A stretch of 64,000 nt of DNA from contig NZ_FOTC01000009.1 in the NCBI RefSeq assembly GCF_900114455.1, positions 62,001 through 126,000 of the forward strand. The letters run 5' to 3'. The DNA comes from Halogranum rubrum. GTDB taxonomy: Archaea > Halobacteriota > Halobacteria > Halobacteriales > Haloferacaceae. Made by a program: the position numbers and the translations under genes. Shown one piece after another: positions 7,424-16,710 of the stretch. Every line of letters starts with the position of its first letter. Within the stretch, counting starts at the first letter, position 1. The notes under the pieces are model-generated. The model searched no databases, was not told where the DNA came from, and was given only the letters and a program-made list of their open reading frames with translations.

Positions 7424-9081
7424 GTCAGGGCCCCCACGATGACGTCGAAGCTACGGGTCGCCCCTTGAATCATCAGGCGCGTGACGCCGTCGAGTCCACC
7501 GAGTTCGGCACCGAACAGCGGCAGGATGTACGTCGCAAAGAGGATACTCGCGATGAGACTCCCGATGTTGGTCATCGCGACGACCATGATGAGTTTGAAC
7601 AGCGGCACGTCGAACATGTCGCCGACGATTTCACGGATGGGTCGCTCTTCGTCTGCGAGCAGTTTGTTCAACTGTGCGATGTCGGCGACGTTGACGTTCG
7701 TGTGTCGCAGTTCCATGTAGCCCGTGAACCAGCCGGGTGCGAGAAGCGGGTTGACGGAGGTCATCCACGCGACGCCGCCACCGACGGCGGCGGACGACCA
7801 GCGAGCACCGGCCAGTTTGGCGAGTCCCGCCGCGAAGACGCCGTTGACGACGAACCACGCCGCGAACAGCCGAAGCAGGAACCCGTTTCGCACGCCCGCC
7901 ATCGCCAGCAGGATGAAGAAGGCGACGAAGCCGACGGACATGGCGATTCCGATGAGTTTGAACCACGGAATCCCGCGACTCTTGGCCTCGCCGACGAGCG
8001 ACTCCATCGGCGGGAGCGTCTCCGGGTTCGCGAGGTAGCGTTCGATTCCTGCACGGTGGCCCGCGCCGACGACGGCGAGGACGTCGTGGCCCTGTGCGCG
8101 CAGGGCGACGAGTTTGTGGGCGATGTAGGCGTCACGTTCGTCGATGAGTGCCTCTGCACCGCCGGGACTGAACTCGCGGAACTCCTCCATCATCACGGTG
8201 ACGACGTCCTTGTCCGTCAGTTCCGACATGTCGAGTTCTTCGTAGTCTTCGTCGACGTTCAGCCCCATCACGGCGAAGAGACCGCCCGCGGCGACGCCGA
8301 CGAGTGCGCCGACGAGCAGTCCGAGCGCCATGCTTCCGATTGCTTGGGCGACGAAGCCACCGACGAGGCCGCTGCCGATACCGAGCGTCGCGGTGACGAG
8401 TGCGACGGTGATACCGCCGCCGATGGCGAGCAGCAGACTGTCGTCACCGTCGAGAAACAGGTCGCCGACGAAACTCAGCGCGATGCCGGCACCGAGGCCG
8501 ACGACGACGCCCCCGGTCACTCGGGCGAGGAGTGCGCTCGTGATACCGAGCGACCCACCGAAGAGCCCGATGAGCGGGCCGATGAAGATGCCGACCATCA
8601 GGCCGAACAGCAGTCCCACGACGCGACTGTCGGTGACGCCGAAGGCGAGTCCGCCGACCATCCGTAGCTTCTCGACGAAACTCATCCGTCGCCAGAACCG
8701 TTGGATGGTCGTCTGGATATCTCGGTCGACGAGCGCGACGTCGAGACCGTACTCTTCGGCCGTCTCGACGGCGGCCAGCATATCTGCACCGGGTTGGATG
8801 TCGAACCTCTCACCCATCTGTGCCTGCACGTAGGAGAGCATCCAGTAAGCGATGAACTGGAAGACGGTGTTGCCTCGCAGGAGGTCTCCCGCGTCGAGGT
8901 CGTCTGGCGTCTCGCCTTGCATCTGGCGATACCGCCCCTCGTCGAGTTCGACGGCGACGACGTCGGGACGTTCCGCCTCGATGGTCTCTTCGACCTCGCG
9001 GACGCTGTCCGCCGAGACGTGCGCCGTCCCGACCACGCGCACGTTCCCCTCGGAGGGGGCTGACTCCGCACGGTTACTCAT
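7420..9081 (-). CDS. TraB/PrgY family membrane protein
   Basis: 553 residues. The N-terminal 200 residues are a TraB/GumN-type domain beginning VRVVGTAHVSADSV, with the conserved VAVELDEGRY and later VVGAGHRAGI; a Gly-rich multi-helix membrane part is inserted and continues to the C-terminus. TraB-fold proteins are suspected to be metal-dependent peptidases: PrgY of Enterococcus limits pheromone activity. The ATG at 9081 is preferred over 9090. Coupled by ATGA to the M50 protease gene, hinting at a shared membrane proteolysis role. Confidence 0.85.
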   Translation of the reverse strand: MSNRAESAPSEGNVRVVGTAHVSADSVREVEETIEAERPDVVAVELDEGRYRQMQGETPDDLDAGDLLRGNTVFQFIAYWMLSYVQAQMGERFDIQPGADMLAAVETAEEYGLDVALVDRDIQTTIQRFWRRMSFVEKLRMVGGLAFGVTDSRVVGLLFGLMVGIFIGPLIGLFGGSLGITSALLARVTGGVVVGLGAGIALSFVGDLFLDGDDSLLLAIGGGITVALVTATLGIGSGLVGGFVAQAIGSMALGLLVGALVGVAAGGLFAVMGLNVDEDYEELDMSELTDKDVVTVMMEEFREFSPGGAEALIDERDAYIAHKLVALRAQGHDVLAVVGAGHRAGIERYLANPETLPPMESLVGEAKSRGIPWFKLIGIAMSVGFVAFFILLAMAGVRNGFLLRLFAAWFVVNGVFAAGLAKLAGARWSSAAVGGGVAWMTSVNPLLAPGWFTGYMELRHTNVNVADIAQLNKLLADEERPIREIVGDMFDVPLFKLIMVVAMTNIGSLIASILFATYILPLFGAELGGLDGVTRLMIQGATRSFDVIVGALT

Positions 9082-9201
9082 TGTTCTCACGCTACTTTCC
9101 CCCGGGGTTTACCGTTGTCGGAGTGGCGAACGGAAGTCGAGACGCTCGCAAACTCCACCGAAGCGGATGCGTTTTTCTCTCTCGACTGTGACCCGCCGGG
9201 T

Positions 9202-10542
9202 ATGACCGACATCGAGGACGCCGAGACGCTCGCGGCGACACCAGCACACGAGACGGCGCTCGCCTGCATCGAGGCGGGCATCGACGCCGCCCACCCCGAG
9301 CAGGTCGTCCACGACAGCGTCTCGCTCGACGGCGACACGCTCACGATTCGAGAGACGACGTACGACCTCACCGACTACGACCGGGTCCTCGTCGTCGGCG
9401 GCGGCAAGGCGGGCGGCGGCGTCACGACGGCGCTCGAATCGGTCCTCGGCGACCGCATCTCCGGCGGTGTCGTCGTCACACGCGACCCCGAGGAGACCGA
9501 GTACGTCGACGTCGTCGTCGGCTCTCATCCCGTGCCGAACGAGGCGGGCGTCGAGGGCGCACGACAGATACTCGAACTCCTCGCAGACGCCGACGAGCGG
9601 ACGCTCGTCCTCGGCGTCATCACCGGTGGCGCGAGCGCACTGTTGGCCGCACCCGCCGAGGGTATCTCGCTCGCGGACCTCCAGCAGACGACGACCGACC
9701 TCTTAGAGTCCGGAGCCGAAATCGACGAGATAAACGCCGTCCGAAAGCATCTATCGGCGGTCAAAGGCGGCCAGTTGGCCCGAGAAGCGTCGCCCGCGGC
9801 GGTGGCCGGTCTCGTCTTGAGCGACGTCGTCGGCAACGACCTGAGCGTCATCGCCAGCGGGCCGACTGCACCCGACGACTCGACGTTCGCGGAGGCGCTC
9901 GACGTACTGAACCACTACGGAATCGACGCACCCCAGTCGGTCCGCGACCGCCTCGAATCAGGTGTCGCAGGCGACGTCTCGGAGACGCCCCGCGCCGACG
10001 ACCCGGTGTTCGAGCGCGTGACGAACTACGTCCTCGCCGACGGCTTTACCGCGCTCGACGCGGCCCAGTCGGTGGCGACAGCGCGCGGGTACGAGACGTG
10101 TATCCTCTCGTCACGCATCCGCGGCGAGGCCCGTGAGGCGGCCAAGAGCCACGTCGCCGTCGGCGAGGAAGCGGCGGCGACCGGCAACCCAGTCGAAACG
10201 CCAGCAGTGATTCTCGCCGGGGGAGAGACGACGGTGACGGTCCGTGGCGACGGCAGTGGCGGTCCGAACCAGGAGTTCGCGCTCGCGGCGGCGCTGGAAC
10301 TCGATGAGTCGGGGACCGTGCTCGGCGCAGTCGACACCGACGGCCGGGACGGCGGCGTCGACGTCGCGGGCGCACTGGTCGACGGCGAGACGGTCGACGA
10401 TGTCACCGCCGCTCGTGAGGCACTCGCCACCAACGACGCGTTCCCCTACCTCGACGAGCGCGGGGCAATCGTCCGAACGGGGCCGACGGGCACGAACGTC
10501 AACGACTTGCGCGTGCTCGTCGTCGGCGAGGCGTCCGAGTAG
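9202..10542 (+). CDS. Glycerate 2-kinase (MOFRL family)
   Basis: 446 residues, as expected for DUF4147/MOFRL glycerate kinases, which phosphorylate glycerate to 2-phosphoglycerate. Motifs seen are VVGGGKAGGG near residue 65, GSHPVPN, ITGGASALLAAP, LSDVVGNDLSVIASGPT, GGETTVTVRG and the terminal DTDGRDG with GPTGTNVND. The frame is open from 9115, but a TATA-like gcgttttt lies about 27 nt before the ATG at 9202 and that start matches the family. Cytosolic; may connect to serine or sugar-acid metabolism. Not linked to the glycerol locus 12 kb away. Confidence 0.9.
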   Translation: MTDIEDAETLAATPAHETALACIEAGIDAAHPEQVVHDSVSLDGDTLTIRETTYDLTDYDRVLVVGGGKAGGGVTTALESVLGDRISGGVVVTRDPEETEYVDVVVGSHPVPNEAGVEGARQILELLADADERTLVLGVITGGASALLAAPAEGISLADLQQTTTDLLESGAEIDEINAVRKHLSAVKGGQLAREASPAAVAGLVLSDVVGNDLSVIASGPTAPDDSTFAEALDVLNHYGIDAPQSVRDRLESGVAGDVSETPRADDPVFERVTNYVLADGFTALDAAQSVATARGYETCILSSRIRGEAREAAKSHVAVGEEAAATGNPVETPAVILAGGETTVTVRGDGSGGPNQEFALAAALELDESGTVLGAVDTDGRDGGVDVAGALVDGETVDDVTAAREALATNDAFPYLDERGAIVRTGPTGTNVNDLRVLVVGEASE

Positions 10543-10548
10543 TCGGAG

Positions 10549-10779
10549 TCAGTCGTCGGCGAACAGCGCATCGCTGCCGAACTCTGGGTCTGCGAGTCGC
10601 TTCGTGGCCACGATGTCGCGGAGGGCGAGCGGCGGCACCACGAGGAGCACGAGCGCCGCGAGGAGGCCGCCGGGAACGGGGACGGTCGGGTCGGTGAGGG
10701 CACTGAGGGCGATGAGGAGACCGGAGAGGACGTAGGTCGCGGCGACGAACAGTTCGCCGCGAGTCAGTTCGTCGAACAC
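10549..10779 (-). CDS. Small two-helix membrane protein, unknown function
   Basis: 76 residues: a short polar start (MFDELTRGE), two hydrophobic helices (about 10-28 and 36-55) and an acidic tail ending FADD. No family recognised. It is convergent with the glycerate kinase gene (6-nt gap) and divergent from the ArsR-type regulator, sharing the palindrome-rich region at 10796-10855 with it. It could be a target of that regulator, which is inference from position only. Confidence 0.6.
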   Translation of the reverse strand: MFDELTRGELFVAATYVLSGLLIALSALTDPTVPVPGGLLAALVLLVVPPLALRDIVATKRLADPEFGSDALFADD

Positions 10780-10795
10780 AGGCGTATCAACGGAG

Positions 10796-10855
10796 GAGGC
10801 TTGAAAAGCCTCTCGGTGCGCGTGTGAGCCGATGACTCACACAACCACTGTTGTG
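10796..10855. promoter_or_regulatory. Cluster of three inverted repeats before the ArsR-type regulator
   Basis: Three perfect inverted repeats lie in 60 nt between divergent genes: gaggctt-gaa-aagcctc (10796-10812), gtgtgag-ccgatga-ctcacac (10822-10842) and cacaac-cact-gttgtg (10840-10855). The last ends 29 nt before the regulator's ATG. Such symmetry upstream of a winged-helix regulator suggests operator sites for autoregulation; the first could also be a hairpin. Confidence 0.5.
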
Positions 10856-10884
10856 AACAACAAGTTTGTCTCCCCCTGCGCTGT

Positions 10885-11523
10885 ATGAGACGTATGGCGA
10901 AGCTTCTGCCCTCCGCTCCCGACATCTCGGCCGTCGAGGAGTCCGAACCACGCGTCATCGGCGTCGACAGCGAGGACGCCGACGAGATGCTCTCGGCGCT
11001 CTCCTCGTCGACGGCGCGAAAACTCCTCTCGGAACTCCACGAGGAACCCGACTCCCCCTCGTCGCTCGCCGAACGCCTCGACACCTCGCTGCAGAACATC
11101 CAGTACCACCTCGGTAAACTCGAAGATGCGGACCTCGTCGCCGTCGTCGACACCGTCTACTCGGAGAAGGGTAGAGAGATGAAAGTCTACGCGCCGTCGA
11201 ATCGGCCGCTCGTCGTCTTCGCCGGTCGCGAGTCGGACTCGACGGGGCTGAAGAGCGCCCTCCAGCGTCTCCTCGGTGGCTTCGGTATCCTCGGTGGGAT
11301 GAGTCTCCTCGTCCAGTATCTGCTCGCCGACGGGCCGTTGCTCGGGTTCGGATTCGGAGCCACCGGTGGCGACGCGGCGACGGCCGAGAGTACCCAAGTC
11401 GCCGCCGACAGCGTCGCAGCGACGGCGGCTGCCGGAACTGTGCTCCCGCCCGGTCTCCTCTTCTTCCTCGGCGGTGCGCTGATGCTCACCATCGCGTTCG
11501 CAGTCTGGTACGCGCGGCGTTGA
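10885..11523 (+). CDS. Membrane-anchored ArsR-type winged-helix regulator
   Basis: 212 residues. Residues 35-110 form a winged helix (ALSSSTARKLLSELHEEPDSP, then LAERLDTSLQNIQYHLGKLEDADL). The C-terminal half has two hydrophobic helices (about 130-160 and 185-207), so the DNA-binding domain is tethered to the membrane. This arrangement is frequent in haloarchaea and suggests sensing at the membrane. An in-frame ATG at 10894 is an alternative start. Inverted repeats upstream may be its own operators. Confidence 0.82.
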   Translation: MRRMAKLLPSAPDISAVEESEPRVIGVDSEDADEMLSALSSSTARKLLSELHEEPDSPSSLAERLDTSLQNIQYHLGKLEDADLVAVVDTVYSEKGREMKVYAPSNRPLVVFAGRESDSTGLKSALQRLLGGFGILGGMSLLVQYLLADGPLLGFGFGATGGDAATAESTQVAADSVAATAAAGTVLPPGLLFFLGGALMLTIAFAVWYARR

Positions 11524-11619
11524 ATTCGCCGGCTCACCGGTCTACTGGTCCCCTCCATTCTCTCCTCGTTTCCCGCTCGCGGGGGTAGGTATTCATACCC
11601 ACAAAACGAACTCGATAGC

Positions 11620-12105
11620 ATGAATCACACTGCCGAAGTAGAGGGCATCGCCGTCGGCGTCGGCCCCGACGGGGCGAACGTCCCGGCGGTGGTGCTGTCG
11701 GCCCGCGGCGAGTACCTCCCCATCTTCGTCACCGGCGACCAAGCGCAGGCGATACAGCTCGGTCTCTCCGGCGATTCGTTCGAACGGCCGCTCACACACG
11801 ACCTGCTCATCGAGATGGTGACGGAGTTCGGCGGTGCCATAGACGGTATCCGCATCGACGACCTCGCGGACAACACGTTCTACGCGAAGATAGACGCCGA
11901 GCGGTATCAGAACGGCGAAGCGCGGCAGTTCGTCTTCGACGCGCGACCCAGCGACGCCGTCGCTCTCGCCGTCCGTGTCGACTGTCCCATCAGCATCTCC
12001 GACGAGATTCTCGACCACGCGGGACGTCCACCCTCGGCGGTCGACCTCGGCAGTGGGTCGGGGTCGAAGGGCGAAGACTCCGGCCCCGACGATTGGGGCG
12101 TCTGA
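11620..12105 (+). CDS. DUF151 bifunctional nuclease family protein
   Basis: 161 residues with the DUF151 core (residues 3-135): LPIFVTGDQAQAIQLGL, RPLTHDLLIEMV and FDARPSDAVALAVR. Plant and bacterial relatives include nucleases able to cut DNA and RNA, but most archaeal members are untested. The acidic Ser/Gly-rich tail (residues 138-161) is probably disordered. Soluble. Convergent with the next gene (9-nt gap). Confidence 0.88.
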   Translation: MNHTAEVEGIAVGVGPDGANVPAVVLSARGEYLPIFVTGDQAQAIQLGLSGDSFERPLTHDLLIEMVTEFGGAIDGIRIDDLADNTFYAKIDAERYQNGEARQFVFDARPSDAVALAVRVDCPISISDEILDHAGRPPSAVDLGSGSGSKGEDSGPDDWGV

Positions 12106-12114
12106 TTCGCCCCG

Positions 12115-12561
12115 TCAGTCGTCGAATCCGGCAGTGTGGTACTCCCCGTCACTCAACAGTCGTTCTTCTGGCGTCGTTTCCATCCCGAGTTCACGGTCGA
12201 GTCGTGAGAGTCCGACAGCGACGGCGACGCTGAGCACCGCTACGCCGACGGCGACGGTGACTCCAGAGACGACGGTGAGAGCGTCGCGTGCCGGATATCC
12301 GTAACTCACAACGGCGACACCTGTGCCCACGCCGGCGACGCCGAGAAGTCGGCCGAAGAGTCGCCGTGCCGCCTCGTACGGGAGATAACACGCACTGACG
12401 AACGTCGTTCCACCACTGAGGATGCCGAGGTTGAGACACAGCGCCGAGACGGCGTCGGAAGTCAGCTGTTGGGAGACACCGACGACGGAGGCGAGTACCA
12501 AGCCGACGACGCCCGCACCGATTCCAACGTACTGTCGAAGATTCGAAAATTCGTAACTCAT
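12115..12561 (-). CDS. Four-helix membrane protein, unknown function
   Basis: 148 residues with about four hydrophobic helices, including VGIGAGVVGLVLASVVGV near the N-terminus and a Val/Ala-rich helix around 100-125, then an acidic tail. ATG at 12561 (MSYEFSNLRQ) chosen over 12585. Family not recognised. It has its own promoter region in the 116-nt gap before the thioesterase gene, where an AT-rich gatataag sits about 30-40 nt upstream. Confidence 0.6.
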   Translation of the reverse strand: MSYEFSNLRQYVGIGAGVVGLVLASVVGVSQQLTSDAVSALCLNLGILSGGTTFVSACYLPYEAARRLFGRLLGVAGVGTGVAVVSYGYPARDALTVVSGVTVAVGVAVLSVAVAVGLSRLDRELGMETTPEERLLSDGEYHTAGFDD

Positions 12562-12677
12562 ACAGCCTGTATCTGACGCGGTCACCGTCGTCGATATAAG
12601 ACGCTAGCGGTCGTAGAATCGGTTGGCTCGCTCGACTTTCAGCTCTCTCGACGAGTTCGGCAGCCGTAACCGACCTT

Positions 12678-13133
12678 TCAGTTCCCGTTGTAGAGGTCCT
12701 CCATGTCCTCCTGTGCGTCTCTCTGGAGTTCTTCGCCTTCGTCGGTGTTGACGGTGAGGTCCGGGACGGGCGTCGGGTCCAGGTTGTCGTCGATAGCGAC
12801 GTAGACGAAGTGGGACTCGGTCGTCAACTCTCTGTCGCCGGTCTGTGGGTCCTCGCGGTAGGCTTTGATACGGATACGGACGCTCGTCCGGCCTGTCTCG
12901 TAGGCGTAGGCTTGAATCAGCGCCGTGTCGCCGCGCGGAACTGGCTGAACGAAGTTGACCTGTTCCATCCGGGCGGTGACGCAGGTGGTCTCGGCACACC
13001 GCATCGCCGAGAGCGCACCGACGACGTCCATCCACTTCAGGACGTTCCCCCCGTGGGCGACGTCGTAGTTGTTGGTGTGGTTGGGTTGGACGAGGTGACG
13101 GTTCTCGATGTAGGTGTCCATCAGGTCGCTCAT
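12678..13133 (-). CDS. Acyl-CoA thioesterase, hotdog fold
   Basis: 151 residues, a single hotdog domain of the YciA/BACH type that hydrolyses acyl-CoA. The N-terminal segment PNHTNNYDVAHGGNVLKWMD carries the Asn-His-His region typical of the family, followed by RMEQVNFVQPVPRGD. Start at 13133 (MSDLMDTYIENR) matches family length; the frame is open further upstream to 13184. Acidic C-terminal tail. Cytosolic, probably oligomeric. Substrate chain length unknown. Confidence 0.88.
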   Translation of the reverse strand: MSDLMDTYIENRHLVQPNHTNNYDVAHGGNVLKWMDVVGALSAMRCAETTCVTARMEQVNFVQPVPRGDTALIQAYAYETGRTSVRIRIKAYREDPQTGDRELTTESHFVYVAIDDNLDPTPVPDLTVNTDEGEELQRDAQEDMEDLYNGN

Positions 13134-13251
13134 GCGTGGCGCTTCACCGCCCCCGTGAATGAGCGTACTGGAAGCCACATTCACGATTCTTGGTTCGGAA
13201 TCCGTCTTCGGGAGCCGAACAGCCTTTGTTACTGTCGTGTGTCACTCCGAT

Positions 13252-14196
13252 ATGAACCGTCGTGCCCTCCTCGCCTCCGGTGCCGCGCTCGGTCTGTCGT
13301 CGCTCGCCGGGTGTACCGGATTCGGCGTGTCGTCGCTGGCGATACCCGGCCCGAACGCCCTCCTTCGAATGACGCCGATTACCGACACCGGCATCGCCGA
13401 GCGACTGACCTACGGCCGAGTTTCCGAAGACTCAGAGTCCTACGCCCTCGTCAGCGCCGCTATCGACGGCGAGCATCCACGAGCGGAGGGAACCAGCTGT
13501 CCGTTTCCCGCCGACCGGACGTTCGTCTTCGAGGAGTCGGTCTATCGACTCTCGTTCACCGTGGTCGACACGGAACCGGCGACGACGACGACGTTCTCGG
13601 TCACACTCGACCCGCCCGAGGGTGATGTCTCCCCCGCCGACGTCGTCGCCTACGAGTCGCTCCCCGACGTGGACAGAGCGCAGTTCGAGCGCCTCGGCTG
13701 GGAGAACCTGTCGTCGGTCGGGTACGGAACCTCGTTCCGATACACTACTGCGGAGATAGCTGACTCCGTGTTGGTACCAGACCCGGAGTACGCGGTCATC
13801 GAGTGGGAGAACGGCACGCGGGCGGCATTCGAGGTGACCGGGTCGAATGACGCGCCGGTGAAGACGTACGAGTACAGTTCGACACGAGTCGCCGAGTCGG
13901 CGTCGCAGTTCGGTCGCGAGATTCGCAGAGCGCACGCGTTCGTGCTGTCGGGACTCTCCGAGGACGAACGAGCCATCGTCGCCGACGCACTCGACGCCGA
14001 AGACGGCTACGTCGTCGACTCCGACGAACCTGTTCCCAACGCGATGCAGGAGTTGGGTGCGCGGTTCCGCGCCCACGACGACGTCGAAGACGTGGATATC
14101 GTCCGCGACGACGAGGAGGAATCGACTGTCGACGGGGACTACCTCGTCCGGTACGACGGCGACGTGTACTGGACGCGAGTGCACGTCGACGAGTAG
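13252..14196 (+). CDS. Lipoprotein, unknown function
   Basis: 314 residues. The N-terminus MNRRALLASGAALGLSSLAGC has a twin-Arg start and a lipobox LAGC with Cys21, so it is probably Tat-exported and lipid-anchored outside the membrane, as is usual in haloarchaea. The mature part is acidic and lacks a domain I recognise. The frame is open from 13159, but only the ATG at 13252 places the signal peptide correctly. Confidence 0.75.
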   Translation: MNRRALLASGAALGLSSLAGCTGFGVSSLAIPGPNALLRMTPITDTGIAERLTYGRVSEDSESYALVSAAIDGEHPRAEGTSCPFPADRTFVFEESVYRLSFTVVDTEPATTTTFSVTLDPPEGDVSPADVVAYESLPDVDRAQFERLGWENLSSVGYGTSFRYTTAEIADSVLVPDPEYAVIEWENGTRAAFEVTGSNDAPVKTYEYSSTRVAESASQFGREIRRAHAFVLSGLSEDERAIVADALDAEDGYVVDSDEPVPNAMQELGARFRAHDDVEDVDIVRDDEEESTVDGDYLVRYDGDVYWTRVHVDE

Positions 14197-14207
14197 GAGA
14201 GAGTACG

Positions 14208-15446
14208 CTACGCGTTGATGTGCCGAACCTCGTAGTCGTGGCTCCGAATCGTCCGCATGATGCGTCGGGCGTGTTCGGTTCCGCTGGTCTCGATTTGGAA
14301 GACGAGGTAGGCTTCGCCCACGTCGAGTTCCGGAGCGGCGCGTTCGTGGCGAATCGTCTGGATGTTCGCGCCGTGGTCGGCGATGATGCCCGACACTTCC
14401 TTCATCTTGCCCGGTTGGTCCTTGATGCGTACCCGGAGTTGGAGGAGTTGCTCACGCTCGGTCAGCGCGTGGACGAGCACCGTCTGCAGCATCGTCATGT
14501 CGAGGTTACCGCCGCAGAGCAGCGGCATCACCGTCTCGCCGCGTACGTCGACGCTCTCGCTGAGCAGTGCTGCGACGGACGCCGCGCCCGCCCCTTCGAC
14601 GACCTGTTTCGCTCGTTCGAGGAGGAACAGCACCGCGCGGGCGATGTCGCCGTCGGTGACGGTGACCACCTCGTCGACGTGGGCGTCGATGAGCGAGAGC
14701 GTGAGGTCGGAGATGCCGCCGGTGGCGATGCCGTCGGCGATGGTGTCGACCGAGTCGAGCGTCTGCGGGCTTCCTTTCTGCAACGAATCGGCGACAGTCG
14801 CGGCCCCGACGGCCTGTACGCCGACGATGCGCGTCTCGGGGGAGAGTTCCGCGAAGGCCGTGGCGATGCCGGAGATGAGGCCGCCGCCGCCGATGGGAAC
14901 GACGACGGTGTCGACGTCGGGCAGGTCCTCGTACATCTCGACGCCGAGCGTTCCCTGTCCGGCGACGATGGCCGGGTCGTCGTAGGCGTGGACGAACTCG
15001 ACGCCGTCGTCGTCGACGAGACCTTTCGCGTGCGACATCGCCTCTTGGAAGTCCCGGCCGACGAGTTCGACGTCAGCCCCGTAGTCGCGGGTCGCGTCGA
15101 CTTTCGTCTGTGGGGCCGTCGTCGGCATGACGATAGTCGAGTCGACGCCGAGTTTCGTCGACGCCAAGGCGACGCCCTGGGCGTGGTTGCCGGCGCTGGC
15201 GGCGACGGTTCGTTTCACGTCGCCTGCTTCGACACACTGGCGAATCTTGTTGTACGCGCCGCGCGTCTTGAACGACCCCGTCCACTGGAGATGTTCCATC
15301 TTGAGGTGGACTTCGCCACCCGTCACGGCGTCTAGCGAGGTGCTCCGTTCGACCGGCGTGTGTTTGACCACGCTCGGGTCGTCGAGGCGCTCTACTGCCT
15401 GTTCGATGTCGGTGAAGTCGACCGGTGGCGAGCGCGTCTGCGTCAT
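14208..15446 (-). CDS. ilvA: Threonine ammonia-lyase (threonine dehydratase) with ACT domain
   Basis: 412 residues. The PLP lysine is in the WTGSFKTRGAYNK segment, the phosphate-binding loop is GGGGLISG near residue 190, and a C-terminal ACT domain (about 335-412, RVRIKDQPGKM) gives allosteric control. It converts threonine to 2-oxobutanoate and ammonia, the first step toward isoleucine. The ThDP enzyme at 3276-4853 could in principle use 2-oxobutanoate, but the two are 10 kb apart. The length fits single-ACT dehydratases. Confidence 0.93.
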   Translation of the reverse strand: MTQTRSPPVDFTDIEQAVERLDDPSVVKHTPVERSTSLDAVTGGEVHLKMEHLQWTGSFKTRGAYNKIRQCVEAGDVKRTVAASAGNHAQGVALASTKLGVDSTIVMPTTAPQTKVDATRDYGADVELVGRDFQEAMSHAKGLVDDDGVEFVHAYDDPAIVAGQGTLGVEMYEDLPDVDTVVVPIGGGGLISGIATAFAELSPETRIVGVQAVGAATVADSLQKGSPQTLDSVDTIADGIATGGISDLTLSLIDAHVDEVVTVTDGDIARAVLFLLERAKQVVEGAGAASVAALLSESVDVRGETVMPLLCGGNLDMTMLQTVLVHALTEREQLLQLRVRIKDQPGKMKEVSGIIADHGANIQTIRHERAAPELDVGEAYLVFQIETSGTEHARRIMRTIRSHDYEVRHINA

Positions 15447-15533
15447 CGATACTGTGGCTCTCGTGGGATTCGTGAAGAAACCTCGTGATTGTTTTTCGAT
15501 AGGCGCAAAATTGACCGGACGCGTACCGAGCGG

Positions 15534-16637
15534 TCAGGGCGCGGGTCGTCGTCCAAGCGTCACCTCGACCGTCTGCTGCTCACCGTCGCGGAGGACGGTC
15601 ACTCGGACGGTGTCGCCCGGACTCGTCTCCAGTGCCAGGTAGGTGCCGAGGTCCGTCTGCGTGCGAATCGGCGTCTCGTCGACGGCGACGACGACGTCGC
15701 CACCGACGGGGACTTGTCGCCCGTTGATGCTCGTCCGGTCGTCGCTCCCGCGGAGGAGACCTTCGGCGGGACCGCCCTGCACCGTACTGACGACGAGGAC
15801 GCCGCGTGCTCTGTCGAGGCCGTTCGCCTCCGCGACGAGCGGCGACACCTGCTGTAACTGGACGCCGAGGAAGGAGTGTTCGTAGCTCCCCGACTCGATA
15901 AGGGCCGGAACGACTCGCTGGGTGAGTGCCGCCGAGATGGCGAAGCCGATGTTGTCGCCGCCACCGGAGTTGATGACGCCGGCAACCTCGCCATCGAGCG
16001 TCACCAGTGGTCCGCCGCTGTTGCCGGGGTTGACGGCGGCGTCCGTCTGCACCGCGTCGGCGATGGTGAACCCCGTCGAACTCGGGAGCGCGCGGTTCTG
16101 GCCGCTGACGATGCCGGCGGAGACGGAGCCACCGAGGTCGAACGGTGCACCGACGGCGACGACGCGAGTCCCGACCGGTGGCTCTGCTTCGACGAACGAG
16201 AGGGGAGTCGCGTACTCGGGTTTGTTCGGGATGCGTAACACGGCGAGGTCGCTGTAGACGTCGGTGCCGACCACGCTGGCGACGCGCCACTCGCCGTCAC
16301 GAAACTGGACTCGAACCTCCGACTTGCCACGGACGACGTGTTCGTTCGTGACGAGATGTCGGCCGTCGTAGACGAACCCCGACCCCTGCCCGGCGCTGCC
16401 GTCTTCCCGATAGACTCGGACGAGGACGATAGAGGAGACGACGTCGCGGTAGACCTGCGTGTACGGTTCGTCGCTGGCGACGGTCTGTGTCTGTGAGACG
16501 CCGCTTGACGCGACCGACTCCGCTGCTGTCGACGTGTCCGCACCCTCTGCACTGCTCGTCGGCGCGGAGCACCCGGCACTGGCGGCGACGGCGACGCTCC
16601 CGAGTCCGGCGAGAAACCGACGTCGACTCGCGTTCAT
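15534..16637 (-). CDS. HtrA/DegP-like S1C serine protease, lipid-anchored
   Basis: 367 residues. A Tat signal (SRRRFLAG) is followed by a lipobox ending AGC at Cys23. The trypsin-like domain has the triad His in TNEHVV, Asp in YSDLAV and Ser in NPGNSGGPL; one PDZ domain follows (about 265-362). It is probably an extracellular quality-control protease on the membrane surface. The ATG at 16637 is fixed by the signal peptide. It lies alone, 87 nt from ilvA, in the same direction. Confidence 0.9.
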   Translation of the reverse strand: MNASRRRFLAGLGSVAVAASAGCSAPTSSAEGADTSTAAESVASSGVSQTQTVASDEPYTQVYRDVVSSIVLVRVYREDGSAGQGSGFVYDGRHLVTNEHVVRGKSEVRVQFRDGEWRVASVVGTDVYSDLAVLRIPNKPEYATPLSFVEAEPPVGTRVVAVGAPFDLGGSVSAGIVSGQNRALPSSTGFTIADAVQTDAAVNPGNSGGPLVTLDGEVAGVINSGGGDNIGFAISAALTQRVVPALIESGSYEHSFLGVQLQQVSPLVAEANGLDRARGVLVVSTVQGGPAEGLLRGSDDRTSINGRQVPVGGDVVVAVDETPIRTQTDLGTYLALETSPGDTVRVTVLRDGEQQTVEVTLGRRPAP

Positions 16638-16710
16638 AGACGTGGTTAGCTCTCGCACGCATAAACACTCACGCCTCGTTTCTCGTTTCGGTCGGTTCGA
16701 CGGGTGCCAG

